From positions 495,085-559,084 of the forward strand of contig NW_006920877.1 in assembly GCF_000417875.1 (NCBI RefSeq): a DNA stretch of 64,000 nt, read 5' to 3'. The notes under the pieces were generated by a model. The model saw only the letters and a list, made by a program, of their open reading frames with translations, was not told where the DNA came from and did not search any database. The DNA comes from Pseudozyma flocculosa PF-1 (Eukaryota > Basidiomycota > Ustilaginomycetes > Ustilaginales > Ustilaginaceae). The position numbers and the translations under genes are program-made. Shown piece after piece: positions 19,785 to 31,254 of this stretch (its first letter is position 1; each line of letters starts with the position of its first letter).

Positions 19785-21900
19785 CGCAGCTGCGTGTTTC
19801 TAGGTTTGGGTGGTCCGGACCTTTGGACCGGATGGATGCACCTTGTTGTATCTCCCCACAGCGACGGCGCCAGTCCGTGCTTGCAATGGCGATTAAGGGC
19901 GAGAAGAAGGTCCGTCGTATCGCGCCTTGGCACTGCAGGAGGCGAGGGCACGGACGCAGAGGCTCAGCGTCGAGCGTCGAGGTGATGACAAACCGAGGAT
20001 CTGGTCAATGTCAGCGACGGCTGAAGTGAAGGAGTTGTGTTGACCCTCTTCCGGCGGATAAGTCGAAGTGTGGGCGCGAGTCTGTCAGATGCCCTGCAGT
20101 TGTCGCCACAAAGCTGGTGGCAATCTCTAAGAAGCCGGACGGTGGCGAGACCGTGAAGTCGGCGACGATGACGGTGGATAATCGAAGATCGATGGCGCTA
20201 GTGGTGGAAAGCGGCGGCGATGGCAGGAATCGGAAGTGGCGGCGATGGCAAGAGCGAAGGGTGGTGGTGGTGGCAAGAGACAAAGGACGGCGAAAGTCGA
20301 GGTATCGGCCAAGGCGCGAGGTCCGATGTTCGGGAAGCTTAGGGAGAGGTTGACGAGGGGTGCCGGTGGAACGGGACAAAGAGGGAGTTACGAGGCGAGG
20401 GCGGCGGGTCTAAGTACGGCGATATCTTAGCTCGTGCTTGGGTCGGGGACGCGTGGCCGCATGCCAACCTTGCTTGATGATGCGGGCAGGTGATGTACAG
20501 CGATCCTGGCCGCCGTCGTCTGTCGCCGGGGACGGTGCAGTGCTGTGCCGTGCTGTGAGGCTCAGCGGCGAGCAAGGCGGAGGGACGGAGAGGCGGAGGG
20601 GCGGCAGGCAGATGGGCGTGCGTGCAGGACAGGCGGGCAGGCAGGTCGGGTCGGACGGCGGCTACGGCGGCGGTCGGAAGGCTCGAGGGGTCCGGAGCGC
20701 TTGCATCAAAACTCGCCTAGGCAGAGATGGGTGAGGGCTCCAGCATCGAAGGGCTGGCCTGCATGAAGCGTCTCGCAGCTCGACGACGGCAGAAGGCGAA
20801 TGTCGGCGCGGGGCGGCAGGGCTGAGAGCGGTGGTGAGGGCGAGAGTTTGAGGTAGGAACTCGAAATGGAGGGGTTGTGCTTGCGAAAGAGAAGGAAGGC
20901 CGAGCTGGTATGGGGGAGGGAGAGAGAGAGAGAGAGGGCGGGGGGAGGGAAGGGGAAGTCGACGGGCAAGCTGCGCTGTAGGGAGGTACAGATGTGTGCG
21001 TATGCGGGTCGAAGATGGTTGCGAAAGGGGAAAGACGGCACCAGCAGCCAAAGGTCGACCGAGAGAGACCAGGAGGGTGAAGGCGAGGCGAGGTGAGGTC
21101 CAGGGCGTGGCGAGGCGAGGCGAGGCAGGAAGGGAAGACCACCGGCAGATGTCACAAGAGGGCCGCCACGACTTGTCACGCAGGGGAAGTGGAAGGGGAA
21201 GGGGACACGAGGCTGCTGCCTGCGCCCAGTCAGTCGGTCGACCCCTCGAACCGTCCATCATCATCTCGACCCTCTTTCCCCCTTCTTCCCGGGTCCCCTG
21301 CCTGGTTTGCTTTCTTGCTTTCTTGCTTGCTTGCTTGTCGCAGATGAAAGGCATGCAGCGCGTTCCGACCGAAAGGCGGCGGGCAGCGGCTGGGCCAGGC
21401 AAGCAGCCAGCAGGCAGGCAAGGTCTAGCATCAGAAGGGCGGAAGCTGCATGACTTAGCTTGTGCCTCCGCGTGCGTGCTTGTGGGTGGGGGGCGACACA
21501 GCAGGTGCCGGCCGCCCGGACCAGACCAGATCCGGGTAGAGTGGCGCGGGATCTGGCTGCCTGCCGGCCCGCGTTCGATGATGGGCAGCAGGTGAGGAGG
21601 CGGGGAGGCAGATCGAGAGCCAGCTGCAGAGAGCGTGCGCGCGTGCATGCGCAGGTGGCCAGTACGTGTGGCGCAGCAAAGGGTAGCGTGGAAGTCCAGG
21701 TTTGCGCCTCTTCGCCCGCCCTGCCTGCCTGCCAGTTTTCCCTGCCAGCTGAGCTTGGCTGGGTGTGACGATGCTCCGCCACCCCCTCGATTTCGTCGAT
21801 GCTCTCGCTCTCTTCGTGAGGCAGACCAAGGCAGGTAGTACGTGTGTGCCTCGACCTACGGCTGCATCCCATATCTTTCCGTGGACCTGAAGGAAGCTTC
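19785..21900 (-). promoter_or_regulatory. Long pyrimidine-rich upstream/leader region of the HSF-type gene
   Basis: There is no credible protein here. A 328-codon minus frame (20662-21648) is simple-sequence Ser/Pro/Leu translated from C/T-rich DNA. On the strand of the HSF-type gene the region is pyrimidine-rich over more than a kilobase. It includes a (CT)n run (complement of 20920-20936), GGCGA pentamers on the + strand at about 21090-21125 and CTTG tetramers near 21312-21336. A long 5' leader or promoter is the best reading. Confidence 0.45.
20920..20936. repeat. (AG)n dinucleotide microsatellite
   Basis: An uninterrupted AG run of about eight and a half copies (CT on the strand of the HSF-type gene), flanked by further purine-rich sequence, in the presumed leader of that gene. 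Confidence 0.85.
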
Positions 21901-24900
21901 AATACCTTCTTCACAGGTCAACGGCTGCCGTCGAGTGGCTCTGCGCGGCGGGCGGCAGAGGAAGAGGAGGCCAGGGCGACTGTTGCGCCAAGGGACGATC
22001 GGGCGGGGACCGGCCTCTTGGACGAGAACCCGGGTGTTGGCCGCTTCTGCTCGGAGCGTATCCGGTGGTACCGCCCGCCCGCGTGCGCATTTAAGCCGAG
22101 CCGCGCCCCGCCGGAGCCTACCTGCCTGCGTGGCCGCTCGCTGGTCTGCCTCGCGCGCTGCTAGTTCGCGTGTCTCAGATGCATCGCCCCGAGGCCTCTC
22201 GTGCCCTGGCAACGGAAAAAGGCGGCCGCCGAGATCGAACCCGGAAGGCAGGCAGGCAAGCCGGTAGGCCCATTCATCTACCTGTGTAGCAGCAATCCAG
22301 CCCTCGTAGCACCCACACTCTCAGGCAGGTAGGCTGGAAGCAGCCACCTACCGGTTGTCAGCGCTGGCATGCACAATCTTGCACTGCCATCGGCGCCGTC
22401 GATGGACCGGCAGTACGGGCACGGGCGGGAGACTGCGTTGGCGATGCCTCTGGGCGACAAACGACGACACCTCGCCTGGGCATGCTTCGGTCTACGGCGA
22501 ATTTCGACCATGGCCTCGTGTTCGCCCGCAGTCCAGTCCTACGGGGAGGCTACCGGTAGCGGAGTCGAGAGGAGCGATCCGCCGTACGGGATCGTGGCCT
22601 AGCCTGTGTCGCTTCTGAGCGTTCTGTGACTACTGCACGCCCCAAACTGGGATCCAAGCCTACAAGATCGAGCCCAAGCAAGCAGCAGCTGGTCAGTACT
22701 TTACAGTACAGTAAGTAGGTATGTTGGCCGCGAAACTCGGCAGGCTCAACTCAGCTCCCAAAGCAGCCTTTGCGCCTGCGTGCGTGACAGTCCATTCCCC
22801 CATCATCAACTACGGCTGCAAGTTGGAGTGCGGACCTGCCGCCCTCGTGCCGTCGCATCGCTGGAAATGATGGGTGGCGCGGCTAAAGGGGCTGATTGCA
22901 CTGCAATCAGTTACCGGGCAAAGTGCCGAGACAAGGCTTCGACGCCACGCAGTCGGTCAGCGGGTCGAGCAAGGTTGCTGTTTCATGGACAGGTAGATGG
23001 GCGTGATCACGGCCCGTCCCCGCCGCCGCCGCCGCAGCCAGCGATGACGGCTTCGACAGTTCTTCACTCGCATGACACTTGGTCCACAGTGGGGACCATG
23101 AAAGACGAGGCGGGATCGACGTCGACCCGGGATGCTCGACGATAAGCAGTGCACGATCCGGCTTGGACGCCATCGGGGACGTGGCGAGCATAAATGAAGC
23201 AAGGACAGCCCACCGTGCGCCATTTTGGCCCACACCTCACGGACGCGGACGCGAGAGTGCTCTCTCTCTGGCATCCGGCGGGCGGGCGGCCATTCAAGAC
23301 GACGGCAGGAAAGCCGTCGAAGCCGAACTCAGCGCCAGGGCCCGTTTACCCGGCCCCGTGCCCGACCAGAGAGGTGACCATCGGTCACACGCACGTTCAG
23401 TAGGCAGCGAGCGAGAATGGTCGAGGCGCCAACTGGCCAGGCGTCGTTCATGACACGCTATAGAAGTACCCGGATGCCCAGGCCAGCTGTTTGTCTCGCT
23501 GAGCTTACCGGTATCGTCCCGACCCTGGCGTTTGCGCTTGTTTGATTGCTCGCTGGCATCGTCGCCGAGGTCACGGGCGGCGATGGAGAGCCAATAATAA
23601 TGACAGAAGCAAGCTTGACCACGCAAGGCATGTGAGTGACACGCAGGGCGGCATGTTCGGAGTCGAACAAGCTTCCGGCCCACCGAGCACGGAACACCCC
23701 GAATTTCAAAAAGGGGCGGCCGAGCATCCACGGCAAAGCTACGGGAAGCAGCCGGCTCAGCTACCGGCTGCCCGTACTTACAGCTAGCGCGAGGGGCGGA
23801 GCGTCTACGACAGCCTCGCATGCCGCATCTTGCGATGGTTCGACCTGAGTAGGTGGAGAAAGGAGCCAACTTGCTCTGAACACAGTGCAGCACCTGTAGT
23901 ACGTACCTCGGACGGGAATCTGAGCGAGCTCGAAGGAATCTTTCCGAGTACATACGTAACGTACACGGTTTGCATGAAGCGGGAGTGTGCGGACCCCCGC
24001 TCGAACAAAAGGTCAGGCAGATCCACGGCAGGTGATTCATACAGGCAGGCGCGCGCCTTCATGGCATGCTTCGACGTCAGGGGTATCGCCGAACAGGGGG
24101 CTGGTGCTGCCTCCTTCCTTCGCACGCAGCGTTGGCAGAAGCCGAGCGTTATTGCGCCGCCGATTGCGCCCATCGAAGCGTGCCGGCCGAAGCAGGCAGC
24201 GTCCTCGTCCGTATTGCATCGCAAAGCATGCTTGCTCGCACACGCCCCTCGTCGGCACAGGGTGCACATGAGGCCCCCGACGTGAGCCCGTCAGCGTCTC
24301 AGCGCCCCGTTGCGTAGAACGGACAGCGACGGGCCGCTTGCTTCCTGGTAAGACCACTCAGCTAAGGCCCGAGAGGAGAGGATACGCGGACTTGGCTGTG
24401 ATTCGGGGCTAGGGATCTGTGAGGATCAACCCGTACACGGCGTGCGACGAGTGCGGACAGGGTGCCTTCGATGGATGACTGGGGGATTGTGAGAAGGCCC
24501 GCGGCAGCCATCATCAACCGAGCGGTACATCCGGGGCGAGCTCTGGAACAAGGCAGGCATACGGGAATAGAAGCACTCTGGCGTGCGTCCGCGCGGCGTT
24601 GTGCTCTCGTGGCCTTCGAGCGGCTACAGTCACGCTAGACTCCGACACGCCCGAGGCACGAGGTACGAGGCAGGGAGCGTACTGTACATACAAGCCGAAC
24701 GGTGACGCCTCGTTCGGACCGCGGCTACTTCCCGCAGCCCCAGACCAGGGGTGAGCGTGGCTCAGTCGGGGTCAGAGCACAGCATCGATGAGCTGGTCGC
24801 AGCAAGTTATGTGCCTGCTCCTGCTGCGTCCGGCGACTTTTCTTTTTTTGTGGCGAAATTCAAGCTCAATTTCAGAGGCACGGTCGGGGGGCGGGGGCCT

Positions 24901-27500
24901 CAAAGCAGTTTGCCGGCGAGGAGAGATCTTTCCCCCCTGCCTCGGTCCATGCGCAGACGTTCCCAACGTGAGTGATGTTCTGGATCGCCTCGTGGCAAAA
25001 GAACCTCGCTGCAAGTACCGGGGCGGTGCTGGTGAGACATTTGGGCCACTGACCAGGAGGAGGCGAGGTAGGCTGGCCCGCCTTCATCGGAACGAGATCG
25101 GGTGGCTCGGCACGAACTCCTCCTAACGCAGGTGTATCGTCACCCACGGGAAGCTCATCGACCGTCGGTCACGGGCGTAGGCGGCGTGTTGGCGTGCGAG
25201 CGAGCAAAACAGGAAGATCAAGCCTGATGCAGGTGGCGCGGCCATGCCAGCCAGAGACTGGTCCAGACAGCGACACCATTCCTGGCAGGGAGATCGATCG
25301 TGGGTCGGGAGCCGCGGTGCCAAAAAAAAAAGAAAGAGGCCGGCAGGAAGATCTGAGGAAGCGAGGCACGGATCGCAGGCTATCGTGACACTAGGCGACA
25401 CACGGGCGTATCGCCAGCAAGCGGTGGGTGTGAGCAGGCCGGGCAGGCTGGCTCTCAGGTCACCGCTGAAGGCGGCACATGACCCTCAGGACGCAGCGTA
25501 CAGTACACGGTATCGCACGCCCGACCACCAGAGACCGTGGCCCCTGACCCGCTGCTGCTGCTTGCTTCTTTTTTGTCCGGTCGTTCCTGCCGGGATCGAA
25601 CCTGGATGAGAAAATGCCACGCGAGCGACGCTCGCTAAGGTCGCCGAAGAGCCTTCTCATGCCGCACCTAGCCTTCTTCTGGCCGCAGGCCTGGCGTGGC
25701 ACGCCTGCTTGCTTCTGGCGTCTCTTGTTCTGAAAGCGAGCGGCGCGGGACCGGGCGCTGCAATCTGGACGCCGGCCGGCCCTCGGATAAGACGGCCAGC
25801 TGCGCCCTCTCCTCGGCCAAGTCGCTCTGCTCACAGTCGCCCCTATTGATCACGCTCGATGAGATGTCGCGGGAGAGATTAGCCTCGTCGCCTTCTGACA
25901 CCGGCAGGCGTCCGTCGCTGCTGCTGAAACCCGATTGTTCTGCGCCACCGGTCGCCAAGACTCGAGGGCTGAGCCCAGTGGATCGACGCCGCATATCCGT
26001 CCTGGGCGCTGCGCCAGGCGCCTGGGCGGCCGGCAGAAGCCTTGCGCCGTTCTAGCGTCGAGGCAATTTGAAATAGTGGTTCGGTATCCGTGTCTGCTCT
26101 GATACCACCAAGGTGCGAGGTACTCTTGCTGATAGAGGGTTAGTGATCGTGATCATGAAGGCGAGCAAGGCTCCGGCAACAGTTGAACGCACCTCGGCGT
26201 CAAAGGAGGCCTCGGGTAGCACGACGCCTTATCGAGAAAGCGCCGTCGCCGTCAACTCGCCGAGGTTGTTCAGGCACCGCAAAGGAGGCACGGAGACACC
26301 CCAGATCCGTCCATCTGTTGACGAGGGCGGCCCCGGTTGTATCGCGGTGCGGCGAAGAGCGCCGGCTGGATTGTCTGTGCTCGGGGGAAGCGGACCCCGG
26401 CATGGACCTTGTGTCTGCCCGAGCTGCAAGAGAAGGGCAAGGGAACACAACGGGCTGCTAGCAACGACAACGGCTATGCCGAGATCGACGCAGATTCCTC
26501 TGGCGATGTGAAGCACTGCATATTGCACTGCCGCCACGCTCTCGCCGTCTCGAGCCTTCTGGCAGGCAGGCAGGCAGCTCGACAGGCGGTGGCGTCGCCT
26601 GGCCTTCCCAGGTTCGACCTCCCCGCCGGGCTTCTCGAAATCGCTCAGAGACTGCAGCGGGTGTAAACACAGCCTCGTCGACGAGAGCCATGACGAATAT
26701 GAAACAGGACTTCAGGCAGTCGGTCCACTTCTATCTGGCTTTGACCGTTTGAGCTAGCGTCGAGGGAGTCATCATTTTCTCTCAGCTCATCTTCCATGGA
26801 CGCCGCTCCATTCGCTGCCAGAGATGGTCGATGCAGACCCAGGGCTAAAGGGTGGGGGAGGGGAAGAAAGACGTCGGCTATGACTTTTGCCGTTTCCTGC
26901 TTCGCCTTCCAGGCAGGGGCGGGCATCTCGGCAACGGTCGCTTGTTCTTGCTCGCAAAAGCAAACCGTAGAACGGGCTCGTTCTCCCGTTCATACGGTAC
27001 CTACTGCCTGGTGCCTTACCCACCTGCTGCAACGCCAACTGAGCTCTCGCTCGACTCTTTCGGCCCTGATCAGCCGACGGGCCGAGAGCAAGGCACCAGT
27101 GATGCGATGAGCAAGAGGCCAGTGCGGCAGGATGCAGGCTGCCCGTTGTTGATCGAGGCGTCAAGAAGGGTGGCCAGCCATACATCCATGCCTCTTGCAG
27201 CAAGCCGTGTTCCATCTCAAGGGGCTCGTCTCGGCGGTTGCCAGAGCGTATTCAAAGGCCGCTCGGCTTCGCTGTGCCTGTTGAGAGGGCGCAACCCGAC
27301 TCGAGGCGGTCGATCAGGCACCGGCCGGGCGTGGTCGTGCAACGGGGCCCAGGCAGGCAGACGAGAGGCGGCGGACGGCCGCAGAAATGCCCGAGGCCCG
27401 ACGAGTATGTACGGCGCTTGGCTGCTTGCTGTTGATGGCTGGCGCTTCGGGGGCCAGGCAGAACGGGCGCGGGGGTTCGGGATCGGTTGTCGTCTGAGTC
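21901..27500. other. Gene-poor interval, left part
   Basis: About 5.6 kb was searched on both strands without finding a domain, a convincing exon chain, or a transposon. Frames up to about 250 codons exist (for example minus 23294-24040, plus 26852-27529), but they are Arg/Ser/Cys-rich and carry no family motif. The interval contains several GGCAGG tetramer tracts (22247-22258, 26561-26577) and an A10 run (25322-25331). A degenerate tRNA-like B box lies on the minus strand (25592-25602), beside the perfect hairpin at 25621-25635. Short GTAC/TACGTA motifs recur near 22694-22713, 23898-23906, 23947-23966, 24679-24691 and 25498-25508. A non-coding transcript cannot be excluded. Confidence 0.5.
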
Positions 27501-30500
27501 GACAGTCTTGCTGCCCCGTGCAGGGGTAGAGTCTTGTCGTCGTCGCCGTCGTCGTCGACCCCTCGCTCTTGCGACGGTGTATCTGTAGCCAAGCTGGAGC
27601 TCTCGGCGGTGCTTCTGCATGCTGCGGCCGTCGTCATCCGCATGAGACGCACGCACGCAAGCGGGCGGGTCTCTGAAGTCGCTCGACCACGCGGTCAATC
27701 TGCGTCGGCGGGCGAAAAACGTCGCTCGTCTAAAATTCCTGTTTCCGCCCGCCCCGACTCGGCCCCCTTGCCTCCTGCCCTGCTGGTGTTGTCGCGAGAG
27801 GTGTCGTCGACGTCGCCCTCCATCTCCGTCTCAGCCGGTCCCTATCGCACCTGGTCTGGCCTCTTTTTCCGCATAAAAAACACATGTGCCTTTGCCACCC
27901 CAAGTTTCTCGCAGAGCTTCCAGCCGTCCCAGCGTCGTGGCGGACCCAGGTCCCTGTCGCTCCTTGCTGCCCTGGCGAAGGGGGAAAAAAGTTGCCGCTC
28001 CCTCGTCTGCGCCTGCGCTGCTTGGTTGTTCGCTGGCAAGCTCGTTTGCCCTTTCACACCAATCGCTCGGCTGTCGCAACTCAGGCCGCAGCGCCATGTC
28101 CCGGCTGTGGGCCCTGGCCCCCTGCCCGCCGCCATTTCAACTCAACGTCATCGCGATCACCAAACAGGGCAATCTTCTTTCAGTACTGTAGCATCTACGG
28201 TATCACTCGCTCATTATTGTTCCAGGCACGCGACGACGTTCTCACATTCGCTGATGACTCTGAAGCGTGATCAATTCTGAAAGCTACGGGCAACGGGCAA
28301 GGTGGCTGTGTTTTTGCCGGCCAGGCTCTTCTGTCTGGCAACCGGGGCATCGCGCTGGCATTCGGACCGGTCCGGGCTTTTCACTGTCGGTACCTCCACG
28401 TGGCGCTTGCCGCTCTTTTCGCCGTTTGTCCGCAGTCTGGCCTGACGGGTGCGACGTCCGAGCCGCCGACCTGGTCCGTTCCCATGCCCGTCGATGCGGC
28501 CAGCTGACAGCGCCTCCTGAATTCAGCCGCATTGTATGGCGTGCAAGCTGGCACGTTGTCGGCCTATGCTCTCGAAAGGCGTTGCCGGCGGTCGATTGCC
28601 TGGTCGGGATGGGTTCGGAAGGTTGTCGGTGGGCTTGATCAAGCTGCGCGCCGAGGGGCCAGCTCGAAAACAGCGAGATAGTCGCCGTGGTTTTCCCGAC
28701 CGGGCGAGGATCAGGGGTGCGGCGCAGCGACCCGACCCGGCCCATGCGTGGAGCCTTCTCTTCGCGACGCAGCTTCGACTCGGCGGCGCGGTGCTTGCCG
28801 GTACTGCACGGTCAATACGTGAGTACGTTGCTGTACCGTTGCAGGAAGGGATCAGCCGGTAGCTCCGGGAATAACTTTCTGGGGTAGGACCATGCTCTAT
28901 CCCGATAAGAGTCCACGAAACGTGGCGAGGACGAGGGCATCATCATCATTGGTCTCGGGCGCCGGCGAGACGCTCACAGCATGACGCAAACGTGGGAAGG
29001 CGTTACGCGTGCGCTGAGCTTGCATGCTGTGCGACAGTGCGCACGGCCAGAGAGAACAGGTCTGCTGGGCCCGATCATAAGGCTTGGCCTGGAGAGGGCG
29101 CGCGCCCCCGTTTCCGATCCTGGTGGTGTTGCCGGTGGCGATGAGAGCGAGAGCGAGACCGGCTAAAGTGGCAGGAGAGGGCAGGGGATTCGGCAATGCA
29201 ACCCTTCCTCCGGTCCGAGCATCGTGGCTTCGGCAAAACTACCTCGTCCTCGCCCCTTGAGCACGCTCGTTGCGCGTCTGTTATGCCCAAAAGCCACCTG
29301 CCCTACCTTGGCCTCTTGCTCCCAGGCCTGCGTGCTGCGGCCTGATCCGGTCTCGCCTCGACTCGGTCGATGATGTTACTGAAGCGAGCTTCTCCGCATT
29401 TCGCCAGCCTCGATGACCCCCTACCTCGTTCCTCCTCGTTCCGACAGAAGGCGCCCAGGTCAGACGGCCGCAAGCCGCGCGCACGGGCGCCAGGTCGCTG
29501 AGCATGATCGTCGACCCATGACCCGACCGCATCCAGTCTTGCCTGCCGCATCGAGAGGCAGGTGTCGCGCCGTGTCGATGCGAGGAGGTTGGAACCGCGG
29601 TCGTCGGCTACTTCCATCTGTCCATCATGTACAGCTGGGAAGGCACCGGCGCCGGCGGGATGCAGAACAATTCGTCCGTCGCCTACAGAGCGAGGGCAGC
29701 TCCGCCTGGCACCTAGACGATACGTTGTCGGCATGACTGAGTTCCACCCCGCGCGTTTGAAGCTGTGGCGGCTGCTACGGAATCTGCACATATGTGTGTA
29801 CGTGGATGGCGACGCCCTCGCTCCCATGCAGACGTACAGATGTCGACCGAGGGTGTCTGCCATCGCTTCAGCGGTCAGCGGTCGAAGACGGACATGAACG
29901 GCCCTTGGATTTGAGAAACATGGTGGTTGTCGCCACGTTGACCGACATGTCGCTCGATATAGCACCGCGGTGCTGACTGGCGGGCTGCGAGCGAGCTGAA
30001 GGTACATACGCTCAGGTCTTTTTGTCTTGGCCTTTTCTCGGGCTCCGAGTTCGTCGGTCGAGGCCGTCAAGACGGCTCGTTCGACGGGGAAGCAAGCGGT
30101 ACAGTAGGCGGGGCGAGCTTGGAAGCTCATCCCGAGGCGACCGTGGCCAGGGCGCTGCCTGCCCGGCTGTCTTCCATCGCATCGCAAGCGGGTCGCCACG
30201 GTTCAGCCTCCTCGTCTTTGGCGCACCCGCTCCCAATGAAAATGCAAGGATGAGCCATGCCAGTCGGGGTTCTCGAAACATCGCCTGATCATCTGCCAGG
30301 AGGACACACGGGCAAGAGGGCCCGCGCGGTTTCGGGGGGCTTGGCTGGGCTTCGATCTCGTCGTCGCTGGCGACGGATGGCGGTGGTGGCGCGTCAGCTG
30401 TCCACACCGTATTCTTGCTCTGCGCAGGCGAGAGCTCTACAGGTATCTGTTTGGTCTGTCTGGCTGTCTGACCTGGCTGGCCAGCTTGTCTGCCTGAATC

Positions 30501-30667
30501 GCTCGCTGTCGAGCTCGATGTCGCAGACGACATGGGAACAAGCGGTGCGGGTGGCGGACCAGGCCTTGGGCCCACCTACCCTGTTTGGCCTTCCATGAGG
30601 CAACGAGGGCAGCCCTGCCTGCCAGCTGAGCCCCAGGTGGCGGTGGTGGTTTCAGCTCCGCCCTGGG

Positions 30668-30750
30668 CAGGCAGGGCCAGCAGGCAGGCAGGGCCAGCAG
30701 GCAGGCAGGGCCAGCAGGCAGGCAGGGCCAGCAGGCAGGCAGGCAAGCCT
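30668..30750 (+). repeat. 17-bp tandem minisatellite
   Basis: The unit CAGGCAGGCAGGGCCAG is present as a shortened first copy (30668-30680), three exact copies (30681-30697, 30698-30714, 30715-30731) and a diverged last copy. Copies are identical, so the array is young or homogenised. It lies about 500 bases upstream of the BRX1 start codon. The unit length is not a multiple of three, which agrees with a non-coding setting. Confidence 0.9.
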
Positions 30751-30988
30751 TGTTTCATGCGCACCAGCACCTCGGACCCCGAGACGCCAAGCCTGCCAGC
30801 AGGCAAGCAGCAAGCAGCAGCTGCGTCGCGCTCGTCTGGCCAGAATTTCAAATACGCAGCCCCCGGACCCGAATTGCAAATGGCCACGTACGATCCCGGC
30901 CCGTCCGTTTCTAAGTCGGAACCGAAGACCAAAAGCCAGGTCGAGGGGCCGCTTATGTAATGCTTTGGCCGCAGTTTTTTGGGAGAGG

Positions 30989-31003
30989 GCTCTCGAAAAT
31001 TTG
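30989..31003 (+). promoter_or_regulatory. GGCTCTCGAAAATTT motif upstream of BRX1
   Basis: This 15-mer is A/T-rich at its core in an otherwise G/C-rich promoter and sits about 250 bases before the BRX1 ATG. The same 15-mer occurs about 270 bases upstream of the ribosomal protein eL39 start codon (39169-39183). The core resembles the yeast rRNA-processing element (AAAATTT type). Its function is inference. Confidence 0.4.
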
Positions 31004-31254
31004 GAAGCTGGCCCCTGGCGAAGCGGGTTTCTTCTTGTCGCGGTCCCCCCTGCCTCCTCGCCGTCGTCGCTGCTCCTGGCCTGGCCCTTCTCCACCTATC
31101 GAACCGCAGCCTTGATCCTCGCACCCTACGCTCGCCAGCCATCGCTTAGACATCTCCAGCAACCGCCCAGCTCCCCTGCTCGACCGCCGCTGCCCGTACC
31201 GCTTTACGCAGCTCCCGCCACCACCCGCCACCGCCACATCGACCACCGACCGCC

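Larger units (their letters stand above)
27501..31254 (+). promoter_or_regulatory. Gene-poor interval, right part, ending in the BRX1 promoter
   Basis: No gene is supported. The stretch at about 27690-28250 is C/T-rich on the + strand and contains a TATA-like CATAAAAAACAC near 27872, resembling a promoter plus leader, but no open frame follows. A dense set of GTAC motifs is at 28801-28838. The last 600 bases hold a 17-bp minisatellite (30668-30750) and the motif GGCTCTCGAAAATTT (30989-31003). The BRX1 leader ends at 31254. Confidence 0.45.

Noticed and set aside
20662..21648. A 328-codon minus-strand frame in the gene-poor block
   Set aside because: It is translated simple C/T-rich sequence (Ser/Pro/Leu) without ordered segments; more likely leader of the HSF-type gene.
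23294..24040. A 248-codon minus-strand frame
   Set aside because: Cys/Arg/Ser-rich random-looking composition, no family motif, no supporting neighbouring exons.
27534..28280. A 248-codon + strand frame in a promoter-like C/T-rich stretch
   Set aside because: Composition follows the pyrimidine-rich DNA and there is no recognisable domain; a non-coding transcript is at least as likely.
30660..30760. The 17-bp tandem array as a CRISPR
   Set aside because: Copies are directly adjacent with no spacers, and the DNA is eukaryotic.
19785..31254. Transposon or retroelement filling the gene-poor block
   Set aside because: No reverse transcriptase, transposase or integrase motif, and no long terminal or inverted repeats were seen in either strand.
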